A stretch of DNA of 15,118 nt from an uncultured Muribaculaceae bacterium (lineage in GTDB: Bacteria; Bacteroidota; Bacteroidia; Bacteroidales; Muribaculaceae): assembly GCA_910579605.1 (NCBI GenBank), contig CAJTUG010000002.1, forward strand, positions 36,799 through 51,916, in the 5' to 3' direction. Within the stretch, counting starts at the first letter, position 1, and each line of letters begins with the position of its first letter. A model generated the notes under the pieces. It was given only the letters and a program-made list of their open reading frames with translations, made no database searches and was not told the DNA's origin. The translations under genes were made by a program, and so were the position numbers. Of this stretch, positions 1 through 9,604 are shown one piece after another.

Positions 1-3000
1 AGTACATCGTCGGCTGCCGCTACGATGTATAGTCGCGATGTTGCAGTTCCTGTTATTTCATACTCCATCCCATCATATAGCGGCATGGTTTCACCAGTAA
101 GAACATCTACAAGCATTGCATTGGTGTATGCTTGTGTATTCTCAAAATGGAGTACTGTAAGTTCTTCTGGTTTGGCTGCTACGCACAGTTCTGTTGTCGT
201 AACCTCAGGAATAGAATTTACACTTGCCGCCATATTACCTGCGATTGTATATACTGATGTATTCTCAGTGCAATGAGAGTCAAGTATTAAAGCCACATCC
301 TCAGTTTCATTATAGCTGTCCGAGGCCGAAGGGTCAAGCACAAGTATTGCTTGTGAAAGGGGCTTGTCATCACGCATGGCGGTTATCCTCATTGTTTGTG
401 ATGACGAGCGTGACATCGTGGACTCTCCCTTGTTTAGCTCCGGAGTACGCAAGAAATTTCCTTTGGCAGGATCATAGCTTACGATTTCAGTGGCTTCTGC
501 ATTGAAGGATAGGGTGAGTGAACTTACATCGTTCTTTGCTTCAACAAAGAAGCCTTGCATAGGAGCAAGCAATGAAGGTTCACTAAGAGTAGACTCAAAG
601 CTACCTGTACCTGGGTTGTATATAGCACATGCTTGCCCCTCGCTGTTCATAACCCAATATTTTGGATTAATCACGTTGCTGTTGTCTGAAAGGAAGGAGG
701 CCATATCAAGGTGTGCCATGAAAGGATTTCCTACGAGGAAATATCTGCCTGGCGCAGCTGAGCTTACTGTGGTTGTGACAATGCCATTGCTGCCGGAGTG
801 AAGCTTATTTCCTACAGATCGGTCTATAGAGGTATTGTGGCCTGGTGCTTCTCCGTTATTGTCGTAGTAGAGGTATGAGTCGTCATCCTTTGGTAGGCGG
901 AACATTACATGCTGTACTTTTTCTGATTCTTCAAGTTTGCTTATGTCAGCTTTTATTGAAAAACCTGTAGCAGGCGTGCCATATGGCTCGGCTACATCGT
1001 TGTATACATGACTCCATGTCGTGCGTACTGCAACATTGGTGCCTGTAGCGTTTCCGCCGAGTTCATAAACCATTGCCTTTGCCTTATTCCATGACCGTTG
1101 GTATACAGCTGGAGCAAAGCGGTTGTTGATATTTGTTGAGAAGGTTATTGGCTTGAAAAGTTCTGTGAGTTGGCGAGCGCCTGCTGTTGGCAAATACATG
1201 TCGCCTGCCACGACGCCAGTTAGGGGCGAAGAGAGTGTGTACCACATATGCGGTTCTATCTCAAAATCTACCCAAGCGCGATTGTGGTTAAGTAATGTTT
1301 GCCCCAATATAGAAGAGTTTGAGTGGAAATGAATTTCATCGCAAATGTTGGTATACCAAGGGCGGCAACCTATGCCTTCAGTGGTATTATGTGCTGCCAT
1401 ATCGTAGGCGATATCAGCAGTAGGCGAGCTTACTCCAATAGGCGCTGAGAGATCTTTGAGCCATAAGTAGTTTTTGCCGTCAACTGTCACGGGGGAAGTA
1501 ACACCTTGGTAGAGGTGAGGTACAGATGCACCTGCAGGGATTATCACCTTGGTGAAATCCATGGGTACAAACGATTTTGAAGTAGCAGTAAGTTCTGTCC
1601 TATCGGTGACGAAACGATTTATTTCGCTATCGTTTTCAGAAGCTGTGTGGAGCAGGTCGGCCGTACTTACCCGACGCCAATTGTTGTCGTTGTTCCAGTT
1701 GGTACTGTCGGCAGCTCCAACCCAAGCCTGATATTCAGGTACAACTTTGATGGAAAATACATGTTGTCCATGGCAGTGGCGTGGTTCTCCTTCGCCGTCT
1801 CCACCCGTTGGGAGTGAAGGAACACCGTTTTCTCGGAATGAGAAACGCATTCGGTAGTAGTGACCTTCTTTAAAGGTGAAATCCTTGTCAAAAGCCATGC
1901 GAAGAACGTTTGCATTATCATTCGACGGGCGAGCCACAATCTCATTGATAGCACCTATGGCATAGAGTCCCGTGGTTATGCCATTTTCGGTCTCTACGTT
2001 AAGGTCAAGGTACTCAGGGTCATCGGTTTGCACAAGGTATAATGAATGGTCGTCGGGAATGCGTTCAAGTGCATCTACCCCCTCTGTTACCACAGATACC
2101 ATTCGCACAGGTATTGATAAAAGTTTCTGAGCGTTGTCTGCATTGCCTTCTGGCACACTTACGCTATCAAGTTGTCGCAGGCCTATACGTAAGGGAACAT
2201 CTTCAATCCACGAGGGATAATCAATAGGTAGTCCATGATTGAGCTCGGGAGAGTTATTGCGTACTGTGAGGCGTATTTCAGACGGTGTTGTACATACGGT
2301 CACGTCGTCGGAGTAAATGTCTATAGGAATTGCGACAGCATATATATGTGTGCTTTCCTCTCCAGGAGGTATTGTAACGGGGCGAAAGACATACGACGAA
2401 CGGTAGAGCAGGAGTCGAGCAGGAGTCCCTGTATTGGTATCGGGTTCTGTAAGGGTCTTCAAGTATGTTCGTAAGAGTTCAGTATAGTCTCCTTTCGCAG
2501 GCATGTCCCAAGTTTCTGCTTCAGGGTATTCCATGCGGAAAATAGAAAGTACTGTATTGAGAGGCATGTTGCTTTTTGGTTCATATTGAGCAAGGAAACT
2601 CTCCATAGATCCGTCCCACCAATCCGTAATGGCATTAGGGGTTGCTTCTGAGAAAGAACCTGTATTATTGTCTTTACTTTGGATATCAATCTGCACAACC
2701 GGGGTCTGATTCTGGCACACAGTTATATTGTCGAGGTTTGGCACGATGATACCGTCTATTTTTATCACGCCGGAAGCATGGATGCGGAATGTGCTGCTCT
2801 TGGCGCATTTTGAGCTGATGTCAAACATAGCGGCATCAGGTTTGATTTCCTCTCCATCCACACGCTCGTTGACATATAGAGCTACTATGTATTCCTTGCC
2901 TGTTACGAGATCTTTGTCGCGAGGGTTTGTATTGATAACGAGGTAACGGTCACCCTCTATTATAGCACGGAAAGCTTCGTCGGATACCTCCGAATTACCT

Positions 3001-6000
3001 TCTGTAAATAAAGTGTTGCTTTGGTAGTGGGTGTTGAATGTGAGGTGCCCGAAAGTTTGGTCATTGCCACCTCCGGCCATGTATTCATATTTGACTACAG
3101 CTGCATTATAAGCCTCTGTACCTGTCATGCCGCTGGCGATGCTTTTGTCATATTTATCTTTGTCGACAAAGGTATAGTAGCAGTCGACAACAGCACCTGT
3201 TGATTCTGTAGAAGCTTCGTTGGCGCCAAGTGTTGCGAGCATCACATCAAAAGGCGTTTGAATCTGAACATCTGTACCATGCTCGCCGCGGCAAAGTGGG
3301 GTAGTCTGTTGTGCATAGACACGAGGTTTAGCGGCATACACACGGATATCGTCTATAGCATAATCTGCTCCTGCCGAGCTAAGACAGTTGTTCTCAAGCA
3401 CAATCTTGTAGGAATGGATTTCTTCATTAGTGAGGCCGAGCTGACTGAGGTTAGGCGTGAACTGGTAAAATACGTGATGCCAATTACCCACAGTTGGTAC
3501 ATAGCCTGTCACAAAGCTGTGTAGAGTTACTTCAGAACCATCATTCTTCACCACATTAAAATTGAATATAATGTTCTGAACCTCGACGTTGCTTGAGAAT
3601 TCGCATAGCCATGCAGAAACGAAAAGCGTAGATCCCGGGCATAAATCCTTGATGTCTATTTTATCCGTTACGCCAGGGTCGGAAGCCGCATTGGCATAGT
3701 AAAAGAATCCTCGTTCGGCACCTTCCGTATCATAGAACAAACGATCAAAACGGCCGGTACCTTTCCCAAAATTCTCTGATGCAGGAGCTGTTTCAGCCGA
3801 CGATTTATATGGTGTAACCACCGAGTGGTCTGCAATCATGTACATACTGAAATCGTGTGGCGTATCATAGCCATAGCCATATTGTGAGTTTTCACACGTA
3901 ACAGGCCATTTGTATTTGCGTGACATGCCAGTGCCATTTGGGATATTAGGACCATCAAAGATATAGTTGCTACGGTCTTGACGATTGTCAAGCATGCGGA
4001 ATTCATCAAAATTTACTACAGCTATAGGATTGCCATATAATTCATTAAGCTTTGCAGGACGTGTGTGTGCGTATTTATCTGTATGCATCTCAGCTTCCGA
4101 AGTCATAACCGCACCATTTTCGTCAACGAAATTAACGATATATTCTGCAAGAATCAACTCTTTATCTGAACCGTAAATCTTAAGTTCTTTGCCGCCCTCA
4201 TCGCAGCCAACGAGATGCACTGTGAATCGGCCGTTTGCATCTTTCGCATCGCATTTCATCATGCGTGCGTATTCCTTTTCAAGGTCATACATGTCGGGTA
4301 AATCGCCGTAGGGGAGTTTACGCGCACCGGGACGTTTGTAGTTGGCTATCTGATAGAAGATACCTGAGCGGTCTGCTCCAGTGCGATCCGTTACTTTGAT
4401 TTTGCTCTTGCGTACACGACGGATAACTCCTTGAGGATCTTTGTAGAACATTGTTGTACGCGTGGCTTGATCCACTGGTTGAGGATGCTCAAAACGTACT
4501 TGAAAGTCAACTCCGGCTCTGGCGCGGATAGTGCGGCGATTTTCTGAAATATATTTGCTGTTATTTTCTACAGAGCCAGAAATTGTCTCTGCAAGCTTCT
4601 CAGCATTTATTACAGTGAAAATATGGCGATAAACGAGTACAGGTTCATTGATAGTCTTTGTTTTATGGTCAATGTTACGGTACAAGTCGCATTTTTGACT
4701 GAAATCGGCTGCGATATATTCTGTATCAAAAGTGTCATCAGCAGGACAGTAGAATGTAGCAAATGTACCTCTATTACGACTTGAAACATTTGATGGGCTT
4801 GATAACGAGGGTAGTACATAGCCCCAACCTCCCGTAATCCAGTTTGATGAACCGCCAAGAGCATCTATAAGGCGACTATCTGTTATATCGTAGGGTAGTT
4901 TTGCTCGTCCATTACCTTCGTTGTTGTCATAGCAGCTTCCGAAGAAGCATGTGGCTCCACGGTTGAAGGCTTTTGCTTGCGACTCAATACCGCTCACAGA
5001 AGCTACATTATACACATTATATAACGTGGTGTGGTTTCCAGACCATCCGCAAATGGCTGCGCTCTCCCAACCACCACTTACCGACCCAAGTACGGCACAA
5101 TTGTAGATCATCACCTGAAATTGTGATGTCCATCGGACATTGCAACCCAACAAGCCTCCGGCATTAGCTTCTTCTGCTTTTATGGTTGCATGAGTGGAAA
5201 CATTGTGGATCAAGAGAGTCCCCGTGGTGTTTGACGCCATGTACTCGGGTGCATCGATTGCTCCAACGAGTCCTACATATCTCTTGCCAATAAATTTACA
5301 GCTGCTGTGTACGTTGAGATTGCGGATAGTAGCGGAGCCAACATGGCCAAACATGCCTACTTCGCCCCAGTCTGGCTTGTCAATAACAAGATTTGAAATC
5401 GCATAGCTTCCACCATCATACACTCCTCGGAATGGTTTGTCCGACGACCAACCAATAGGGAGGATATCGTTGCAACCGTTGAAATCAAGGTCGGCACATT
5501 GGCGTACAGTTAGTCTTGACTCGCCATTCTGAACACGTTCTATGAGGCGACGGTAGTCGTCTACTGTATAGATGTAAACATCATATTTCTCTGTTGATGC
5601 GTTGGTGAGCACATAGCTGCCGTAGAAGCCATATTTATTTGAACGCGCAACGCGTGAAGGATCGTGGAGGAAATCAAGAAAACGATTGTTACCGTCGGTA
5701 ACATAGTCATACCAACGTATAAAGTTCTCCTCGTATTGCGTGGCTGTATTGATGTCGGAGTATGGATATAATGTCGTGACTTGTCCCGGGATTGCATATA
5801 CAGTGTGCTCAGTAACGTGAGTGCGCTGTCTGTCTCCAAGTTTCACGCGTCCCCAAGGTGCAGTCTCTTTATTGATGTATGTGAAATCCGGCATTTCTAT
5901 GCCCTGCTCCGATAGTTCATCGGCATCGGCCCATTTCCCATCTATCCATTTGCTCCAATCGCACCAGTTGCGCAAATTTTTGTTTTCGTGATTAATATTA

Positions 6001-6734
6001 TCTAAGATACCATGGGTATGCTTGAACTCGTAGTCGGCATAGTTGTCGTTATAGTCAAAAATGGTATGGTGGTCGTCTGCCATCATGAGTGCGGGTTCGG
6101 CTTTGATGCGGCTGAGGTCAACGTCGGATTTATATACTTGAAACTCTGCAAGAATTAATAGCGGATAGCCGCCTGGGTTATGACCGTCGCTATTTTCTGT
6201 GCATGTAAATTTCAGCCATGTATATCCAGAAGGCACATTGAATTTGCCTGAGTAGTTTTCCTCTCCAGGGCTCATGGCTGTTCCGGAAAATGGCACATTG
6301 ACAGTTGTAATATCAACCCAATCAACTCCATTGAAACTGCCCGACACCATAAATTGCTTAGGGTGACCGTTATTGCTACCCGAGCGAGCTTGAGTATAAA
6401 TATATAGGTTGTCGTCAGACTTAGTAGGCTCATTAAGATGTATTTCGATAAAAGTGGGGGCTTTCATCGTTTCAACATCTTTAGAGAGGGCTTCAGATTG
6501 AACTCCATAAGTATAGTTACTATGGAATACGGTATATGGATCACCATCAATTAGACGACCGCCGAAAAGACCGTTAACACCCTGATTTTGTTCAAGATTG
6601 TTGACTCTTATTCGGTTGTAGTCTGTGATTAGGGGTATAGCTTTATTAGCAGCTGCAGTGGCATTTATACTATTTGCCAATGCGAGTGCTATTAGTAAAA
6701 ATGTGAAAATAGAGTATGTCAGACGGTGTTTCAT
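1..6734 (-). CDS. Giant secreted adhesin-like protein with discoidin, GLUG-like and jelly-roll domains (C-terminus off the window)
   Basis: This is a single uninterrupted frame of 2,244 codons that runs off the left edge, so the C-terminus is missing. The start overlaps the previous gene's stop as ATGA. Residues 1-28 form a signal peptide without a lipobox Cys. Residues about 50-202 look like an F5/8 type C domain (LIDGDPYTVF, then QFMVSGSFNGVDW and LILAEFQVYK). Residues about 410-590 resemble GLUG repeats (FRGVYDGG, GMFGHVG, ATIRNLNV, YVGLVGAI, AGGLLG). Residues about 908-1135 look like a carbohydrate-binding-type jelly roll ending in YAIDDIRVY. Ig-like segments may follow, with a W/N-rich motif at 1671-1686 and a terminal region containing WYTLSSPL (1831), GRYFLVGNPF (1996) and MQGFFVEA (2059). 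Segments 205-395 and 640-905 match nothing I recognise. By position and size it may be the pilus tip or surface adhesin, like Mfa5 of Porphyromonas. A type IX sorting domain could lie beyond the edge. Domain names come from pattern recognition; the open frame is certain. Confidence 0.93.
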   Translation of the reverse strand, partial: MKHRLTYSIFTFLLIALALANSINATAAANKAIPLITDYNRIRVNNLEQNQGVNGLFGGRLIDGDPYTVFHSNYTYGVQSEALSKDVETMKAPTFIEIHLNEPTKSDDNLYIYTQARSGSNNGHPKQFMVSGSFNGVDWVDITTVNVPFSGTAMSPGEENYSGKFNVPSGYTWLKFTCTENSDGHNPGGYPLLILAEFQVYKSDVDLSRIKAEPALMMADDHHTIFDYNDNYADYEFKHTHGILDNINHENKNLRNWCDWSKWIDGKWADADELSEQGIEMPDFTYINKETAPWGRVKLGDRQRTHVTEHTVYAIPGQVTTLYPYSDINTATQYEENFIRWYDYVTDGNNRFLDFLHDPSRVARSNKYGFYGSYVLTNASTEKYDVYIYTVDDYRRLIERVQNGESRLTVRQCADLDFNGCNDILPIGWSSDKPFRGVYDGGSYAISNLVIDKPDWGEVGMFGHVGSATIRNLNVHSSCKFIGKRYVGLVGAIDAPEYMASNTTGTLLIHNVSTHATIKAEEANAGGLLGCNVRWTSQFQVMIYNCAVLGSVSGGWESAAICGWSGNHTTLYNVYNVASVSGIESQAKAFNRGATCFFGSCYDNNEGNGRAKLPYDITDSRLIDALGGSSNWITGGWGYVLPSLSSPSNVSSRNRGTFATFYCPADDTFDTEYIAADFSQKCDLYRNIDHKTKTINEPVLVYRHIFTVINAEKLAETISGSVENNSKYISENRRTIRARAGVDFQVRFEHPQPVDQATRTTMFYKDPQGVIRRVRKSKIKVTDRTGADRSGIFYQIANYKRPGARKLPYGDLPDMYDLEKEYARMMKCDAKDANGRFTVHLVGCDEGGKELKIYGSDKELILAEYIVNFVDENGAVMTSEAEMHTDKYAHTRPAKLNELYGNPIAVVNFDEFRMLDNRQDRSNYIFDGPNIPNGTGMSRKYKWPVTCENSQYGYGYDTPHDFSMYMIADHSVVTPYKSSAETAPASENFGKGTGRFDRLFYDTEGAERGFFYYANAASDPGVTDKIDIKDLCPGSTLFVSAWLCEFSSNVEVQNIIFNFNVVKNDGSEVTLHSFVTGYVPTVGNWHHVFYQFTPNLSQLGLTNEEIHSYKIVLENNCLSSAGADYAIDDIRVYAAKPRVYAQQTTPLCRGEHGTDVQIQTPFDVMLATLGANEASTESTGAVVDCYYTFVDKDKYDKSIASGMTGTEAYNAAVVKYEYMAGGGNDQTFGHLTFNTHYQSNTLFTEGNSEVSDEAFRAIIEGDRYLVINTNPRDKDLVTGKEYIVALYVNERVDGEEIKPDAAMFDISSKCAKSSTFRIHASGVIKIDGIIVPNLDNITVCQNQTPVVQIDIQSKDNNTGSFSEATPNAITDWWDGSMESFLAQYEPKSNMPLNTVLSIFRMEYPEAETWDMPAKGDYTELLRTYLKTLTEPDTNTGTPARLLLYRSSYVFRPVTIPPGEESTHIYAVAIPIDIYSDDVTVCTTPSEIRLTVRNNSPELNHGLPIDYPSWIEDVPLRIGLRQLDSVSVPEGNADNAQKLLSIPVRMVSVVTEGVDALERIPDDHSLYLVQTDDPEYLDLNVETENGITTGLYAIGAINEIVARPSNDNANVLRMAFDKDFTFKEGHYYRMRFSFRENGVPSLPTGGDGEGEPRHCHGQHVFSIKVVPEYQAWVGAADSTNWNNDNNWRRVSTADLLHTASENDSEINRFVTDRTELTATSKSFVPMDFTKVIIPAGASVPHLYQGVTSPVTVDGKNYLWLKDLSAPIGVSSPTADIAYDMAAHNTTEGIGCRPWYTNICDEIHFHSNSSILGQTLLNHNRAWVDFEIEPHMWYTLSSPLTGVVAGDMYLPTAGARQLTELFKPITFSTNINNRFAPAVYQRSWNKAKAMVYELGGNATGTNVAVRTTWSHVYNDVAEPYGTPATGFSIKADISKLEESEKVQHVMFRLPKDDDSYLYYDNNGEAPGHNTSIDRSVGNKLHSGSNGIVTTTVSSAAPGRYFLVGNPFMAHLDMASFLSDNSNVINPKYWVMNSEGQACAIYNPGTGSFESTLSEPSLLAPMQGFFVEAKNDVSSLTLSFNAEATEIVSYDPAKGNFLRTPELNKGESTMSRSSSQTMRITAMRDDKPLSQAILVLDPSASDSYNETEDVALILDSHCTENTSVYTIAGNMAASVNSIPEVTTTELCVAAKPEELTVLHFENTQAYTNAMLVDVLTGETMPLYDGMEYEITGTATSRLYIVAAADDV

Positions 6735-8005
6735 TTCCTATCCTCCCGAATGATATATACGGTTCGAGTGTAAGAGAGTTGTGAACCCTTGGCTGCTACT
6801 GAGAGGGTTACGATGGCAGTACCGGTAGTAGTTCCGAGTTCTCCAATAATTTCGCCTGAGAGGGCGTCGTATGAGGGATCTTTGGTGAAAATTGGATCAC
6901 CTGTTATATTAATAATTGCAATGTCGAGTTCCGAGGGTTGCATCCATGGAGTTGTGGCCGCTCCTTCGCGCATAAGTGGTGTTATGGCAAACAAACCCTC
7001 AGTTCCAAAACTGATATAGTAGTCTCCACCCTTTATCTCGTTTACTACGGCAGGGTATCCGCCGATAGGGGGGTAGAAGCGTACATCCATTTTCAACACA
7101 TAGTCAGCAATGCGCACCGGTATAAGAATATAATCGTTTCTGTTTATATACGAAAGTTCCGGAGTAAGCATTGTAATGGTATCTCGTGCCGCAGAATTGG
7201 TCTCGCCGCTTCGGTGAGTGAGGTCAAGTGTCAGTACATAATGACCGGTTGGATGAAAGCGTTCTGCATTGGATTCAAGCATGTAGAATCTATGAGAGAA
7301 ACCTCGCTCAGTGCCCGCAGTGAGATTTGTGTCCAGTGTTTGAGTCACTGTGATAGTATCAGCGTCGGGATGCAATGTTGGTGCAGATCCAAGACTGTTA
7401 TAGTCTGGAAACATCATCACGTTACCTGTCCCTATAGGATGAATACTGAGTGAATGTAGAGTGATGTCGGATTGACTGGCGTTGGAGTATAAAAGCTCCA
7501 TTTTTGCCACAAGGCGTACCACCTCAACTGCGAATGGCTGAGTTATCTGACCGGTAACATTAACTGTCTGCATGCCTGTCATTGGTATGAGCCTGTCTGT
7601 GCCCCATTTTGTCACGTCATCAGTCCAAGCATACGAAGCTATGTTGTCGGGAATAGTTTTACCCTCCACAAGATCAAGGTTTAGTTCTGATGGCTTTATG
7701 TTTGCAAATGAATACACTTTATAGGTGCCGGGATTTAGTTTGGTTGAGAACTCTTCCATATCTACAGGCTCTGTTTTTGTAGCGTCGCGTTCAATAGTGC
7801 GGCAAATCTTTCCAGATGCATCAGCAAACGCTATGAACCATGTGTTTATGAGTTCGTTGTCTGTAGCCGAAGGGTCGTTGGCCGCTTTTATGACAAAAGC
7901 TACACGAGAAGGCTTCGAAGGATCTTCATCTTCTTTTCCTGTACATGCGGTGAGAACGATAGCAATTATCGCAATTAATCTTATATAGAGGTGAGAAACT
8001 TTCAT
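6731..8005 (-). CDS. Fimbrillin-like lipoprotein with C-terminal Ig-like domain, probable minor or tip pilus subunit
   Basis: The protein has 424 residues. Residues 1-21 form a lipoprotein signal ending in LTAC, so Cys21 would be acylated and the protein sent to the outer membrane. Residues about 35-170 resemble a fimbrillin N-lobe ending in VVRLVAKMEL, a segment typical of these families. Residues about 172-320 form a second lobe ending in SYINRNDYILIPVRIADY and then PPIGGYPA. Residues about 322-420 look like a bacterial Ig-like domain (TGTAIVTLSV near 395-403). The protein lacks the C-terminal W-x-[LF]-R-x-Q motif of the other three subunits. It starts 6 bases after the previous stop, and its own stop overlaps the start of the giant gene, so it is part of the operon. 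I infer a minor or tip subunit, possibly the adaptor between the pilus and the giant protein. The exact family is uncertain. Confidence 0.85.
   Translation of the reverse strand: MKVSHLYIRLIAIIAIVLTACTGKEDEDPSKPSRVAFVIKAANDPSATDNELINTWFIAFADASGKICRTIERDATKTEPVDMEEFSTKLNPGTYKVYSFANIKPSELNLDLVEGKTIPDNIASYAWTDDVTKWGTDRLIPMTGMQTVNVTGQITQPFAVEVVRLVAKMELLYSNASQSDITLHSLSIHPIGTGNVMMFPDYNSLGSAPTLHPDADTITVTQTLDTNLTAGTERGFSHRFYMLESNAERFHPTGHYVLTLDLTHRSGETNSAARDTITMLTPELSYINRNDYILIPVRIADYVLKMDVRFYPPIGGYPAVVNEIKGGDYYISFGTEGLFAITPLMREGAATTPWMQPSELDIAIINITGDPIFTKDPSYDALSGEIIGELGTTTGTAIVTLSVAAKGSQLSYTRTVYIIREDRK
6742..6746 (-). promoter_or_regulatory. Shine-Dalgarno-like GGAGG before the giant gene
   Basis: On the minus strand GGAGG lies 7 bases before the ATG at 6734, inside the last codons of the upstream gene (encoding REDRK), whose TGA overlaps the ATG. 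Such sites are uncommon in Bacteroidota, where most genes lack them. Together with the 4-base overlap it would favour coupled translation, although it may simply reflect coding sequence. Confidence 0.45.
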
Positions 8006-8011
8006 TTGGTC

Positions 8012-9559
8012 TTACATGAGTATTTCGGACTGTGGTCGGAAATTCCAACGGCGCACAAAAATTCTGCTTTCAATATTGTGTGGTTCTGTGAGTTCTGGAG
8101 TAGGATGCCCTGGCCCTGTGAAGGAGAAAGCCGCACGGTAAATATTGTTGCGGACAATGGCACATAGTTCGCCCGCATGTCGCAACCATAAATTATAATA
8201 GCATATTCCTCCAGGGAAATATTCTATTGTAGCTAAGAGCTCAGGGTGTTGTTTCTGGTATTCAATGGCTGCAGTTTCGCTTGCAAAATATATACAATTA
8301 TCTTCACCCATCTCTTGTTCTGTTGGTCGTAGTAGCCAAAAAGTGCTGCCGTCAATATCTCCTTGAAAAAAGTCGGAGAGATCCGCGTCGCGATATATTT
8401 TAGCCGGCCGGTAAATGGCGCGCAAAGCCAAGCCGCTTATAAAGCGAGAGTCTTGAGCTTCCGGTAGTTGGGTGTTCTCGTTTGCGTATCCAATAATGCG
8501 GTATTGGGTATAACCATCGATGGGTTGTGGAATCGTTATATCTGTCGCCCGTGCTATAGCAATGCCTTCATCGACAATAGTTGATGGATTGCTGCGGATG
8601 TAGGCCGCTTCCGATTTGCCAAACCATTTGGTTATAGAGCTGGGGGCAGTATCTTCTCCCATGGCAAAAGTGGAGGGGGTCACAATATAATTTGCGGCGT
8701 TACCTGCAGCATCGGTGGTTTCGTCGGCACAAACAAGCAAATCAAGGTTAGTAGTGCTCATGGTGAGATGCTTGAGTGTGTAAGAAGGCTCTTTCATTAG
8801 ATTGACAGGCAATATGTGTGTAATAATCAGCTTGGAGTTTTGAGCTGATTTCACGTGATAGTAAAGCCCCGAAGTGCAAGGCATATCAGGTGAGCCATAC
8901 ATGATGTCTATACGTGCAGCCGCACGTTCTATTGCTACTGATGTGGCAAAATTAGGATTTTTAGCTGTCCCATTACCGTTATGCAGTACACGTATATGTC
9001 CGTCATTGTCGGAAGGACGTTTAGCACCATTGTAGGCCGAAGCCATTAAGAATCCTTTTGTCTCTGCTATATTGGCAGCCGGAGTCCACGCATTGATAGC
9101 TGGACGAGTACGGAGTTCTCCGAGGGTATTTATTTCGTCGGTAATATCTCCGGCATTGGCGACAACTACAGCGCGGTGTTTGCTTGATGGATTATAGTTA
9201 CCCAAGGGTAATGTGCACACTAATATGCCGTTTTCTTCAGTCATATTAAGCCTTGTAGCATAGGATTTTGCTAAAAGTGGAGTTGCTGCGTCGGAGTCGA
9301 GTCCTGCGCCATTATCTTCGTAGATAAATATGGCGATATTGTCTATGTCGTTTTCCTTGTTTACCCCGTCCTCGCGGCCGTCGCCGTCCTCACCGGCAGC
9401 CGGACCCACACGCGATTGGCTGTGGCCTGCTACCGAAAGAGCCAATCGCAAGTAGCTGGTGCTTGTACCTGGTGCGGGCACAGGGTCCTCGTTGCGCTCG
9501 GAGCAGCTCCACGCAATAAGGCAAATCAGTGCAGGTATGGCAAATCGGATAAACTTCAT
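8012..9559 (-). CDS. Mfa1-family fimbrial lipoprotein, probable accessory subunit
   Basis: The protein has 515 residues. Its lipoprotein signal has Cys19 (IAWSC). A probable N-lobe spans about 35-225 and contains the fimbrillin-like AIERAAARIDI (209-219). The C-lobe contains YYNLWLRH (454-461) and IVRNNIYRAAF (468-478), matching the Mfa1-type C-lobe of the major subunit at 10884-12767. It ends in VRRWNFRPQSEILM. Arg50 (SQSR-VG) sits where P. gingivalis pilins are cut by an arginine-specific protease to open the groove for strand exchange, but no such protease is visible here. An acidic Gly-rich stretch follows (EDGDGRED). Its place after the anchor gene matches the accessory subunits Mfa3/Mfa4. 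It could instead be a second shaft-type pilin, but one copy downstream of the anchor argues for a minor role. Confidence 0.88.
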   Translation of the reverse strand: MKFIRFAIPALICLIAWSCSERNEDPVPAPGTSTSYLRLALSVAGHSQSRVGPAAGEDGDGREDGVNKENDIDNIAIFIYEDNGAGLDSDAATPLLAKSYATRLNMTEENGILVCTLPLGNYNPSSKHRAVVVANAGDITDEINTLGELRTRPAINAWTPAANIAETKGFLMASAYNGAKRPSDNDGHIRVLHNGNGTAKNPNFATSVAIERAAARIDIMYGSPDMPCTSGLYYHVKSAQNSKLIITHILPVNLMKEPSYTLKHLTMSTTNLDLLVCADETTDAAGNAANYIVTPSTFAMGEDTAPSSITKWFGKSEAAYIRSNPSTIVDEGIAIARATDITIPQPIDGYTQYRIIGYANENTQLPEAQDSRFISGLALRAIYRPAKIYRDADLSDFFQGDIDGSTFWLLRPTEQEMGEDNCIYFASETAAIEYQKQHPELLATIEYFPGGICYYNLWLRHAGELCAIVRNNIYRAAFSFTGPGHPTPELTEPHNIESRIFVRRWNFRPQSEILM

Positions 9560-9604
9560 GAATTTTTTATAGGAAAATTGTTGAGAGAGGATCGAATGCT
9601 GCTG

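Noticed and set aside
1..5839. Many short frames on both strands in the left third
   Set aside because: All sit inside the single 2,244-codon minus-strand frame, which I followed codon by codon with no stop.
6938..7453. Plus-strand open frame of 171 codons
   Set aside because: It lies wholly opposite the fimbrillin-like gene at 6731-8005, has no recognisable domain or signal, and looks like a chance frame.
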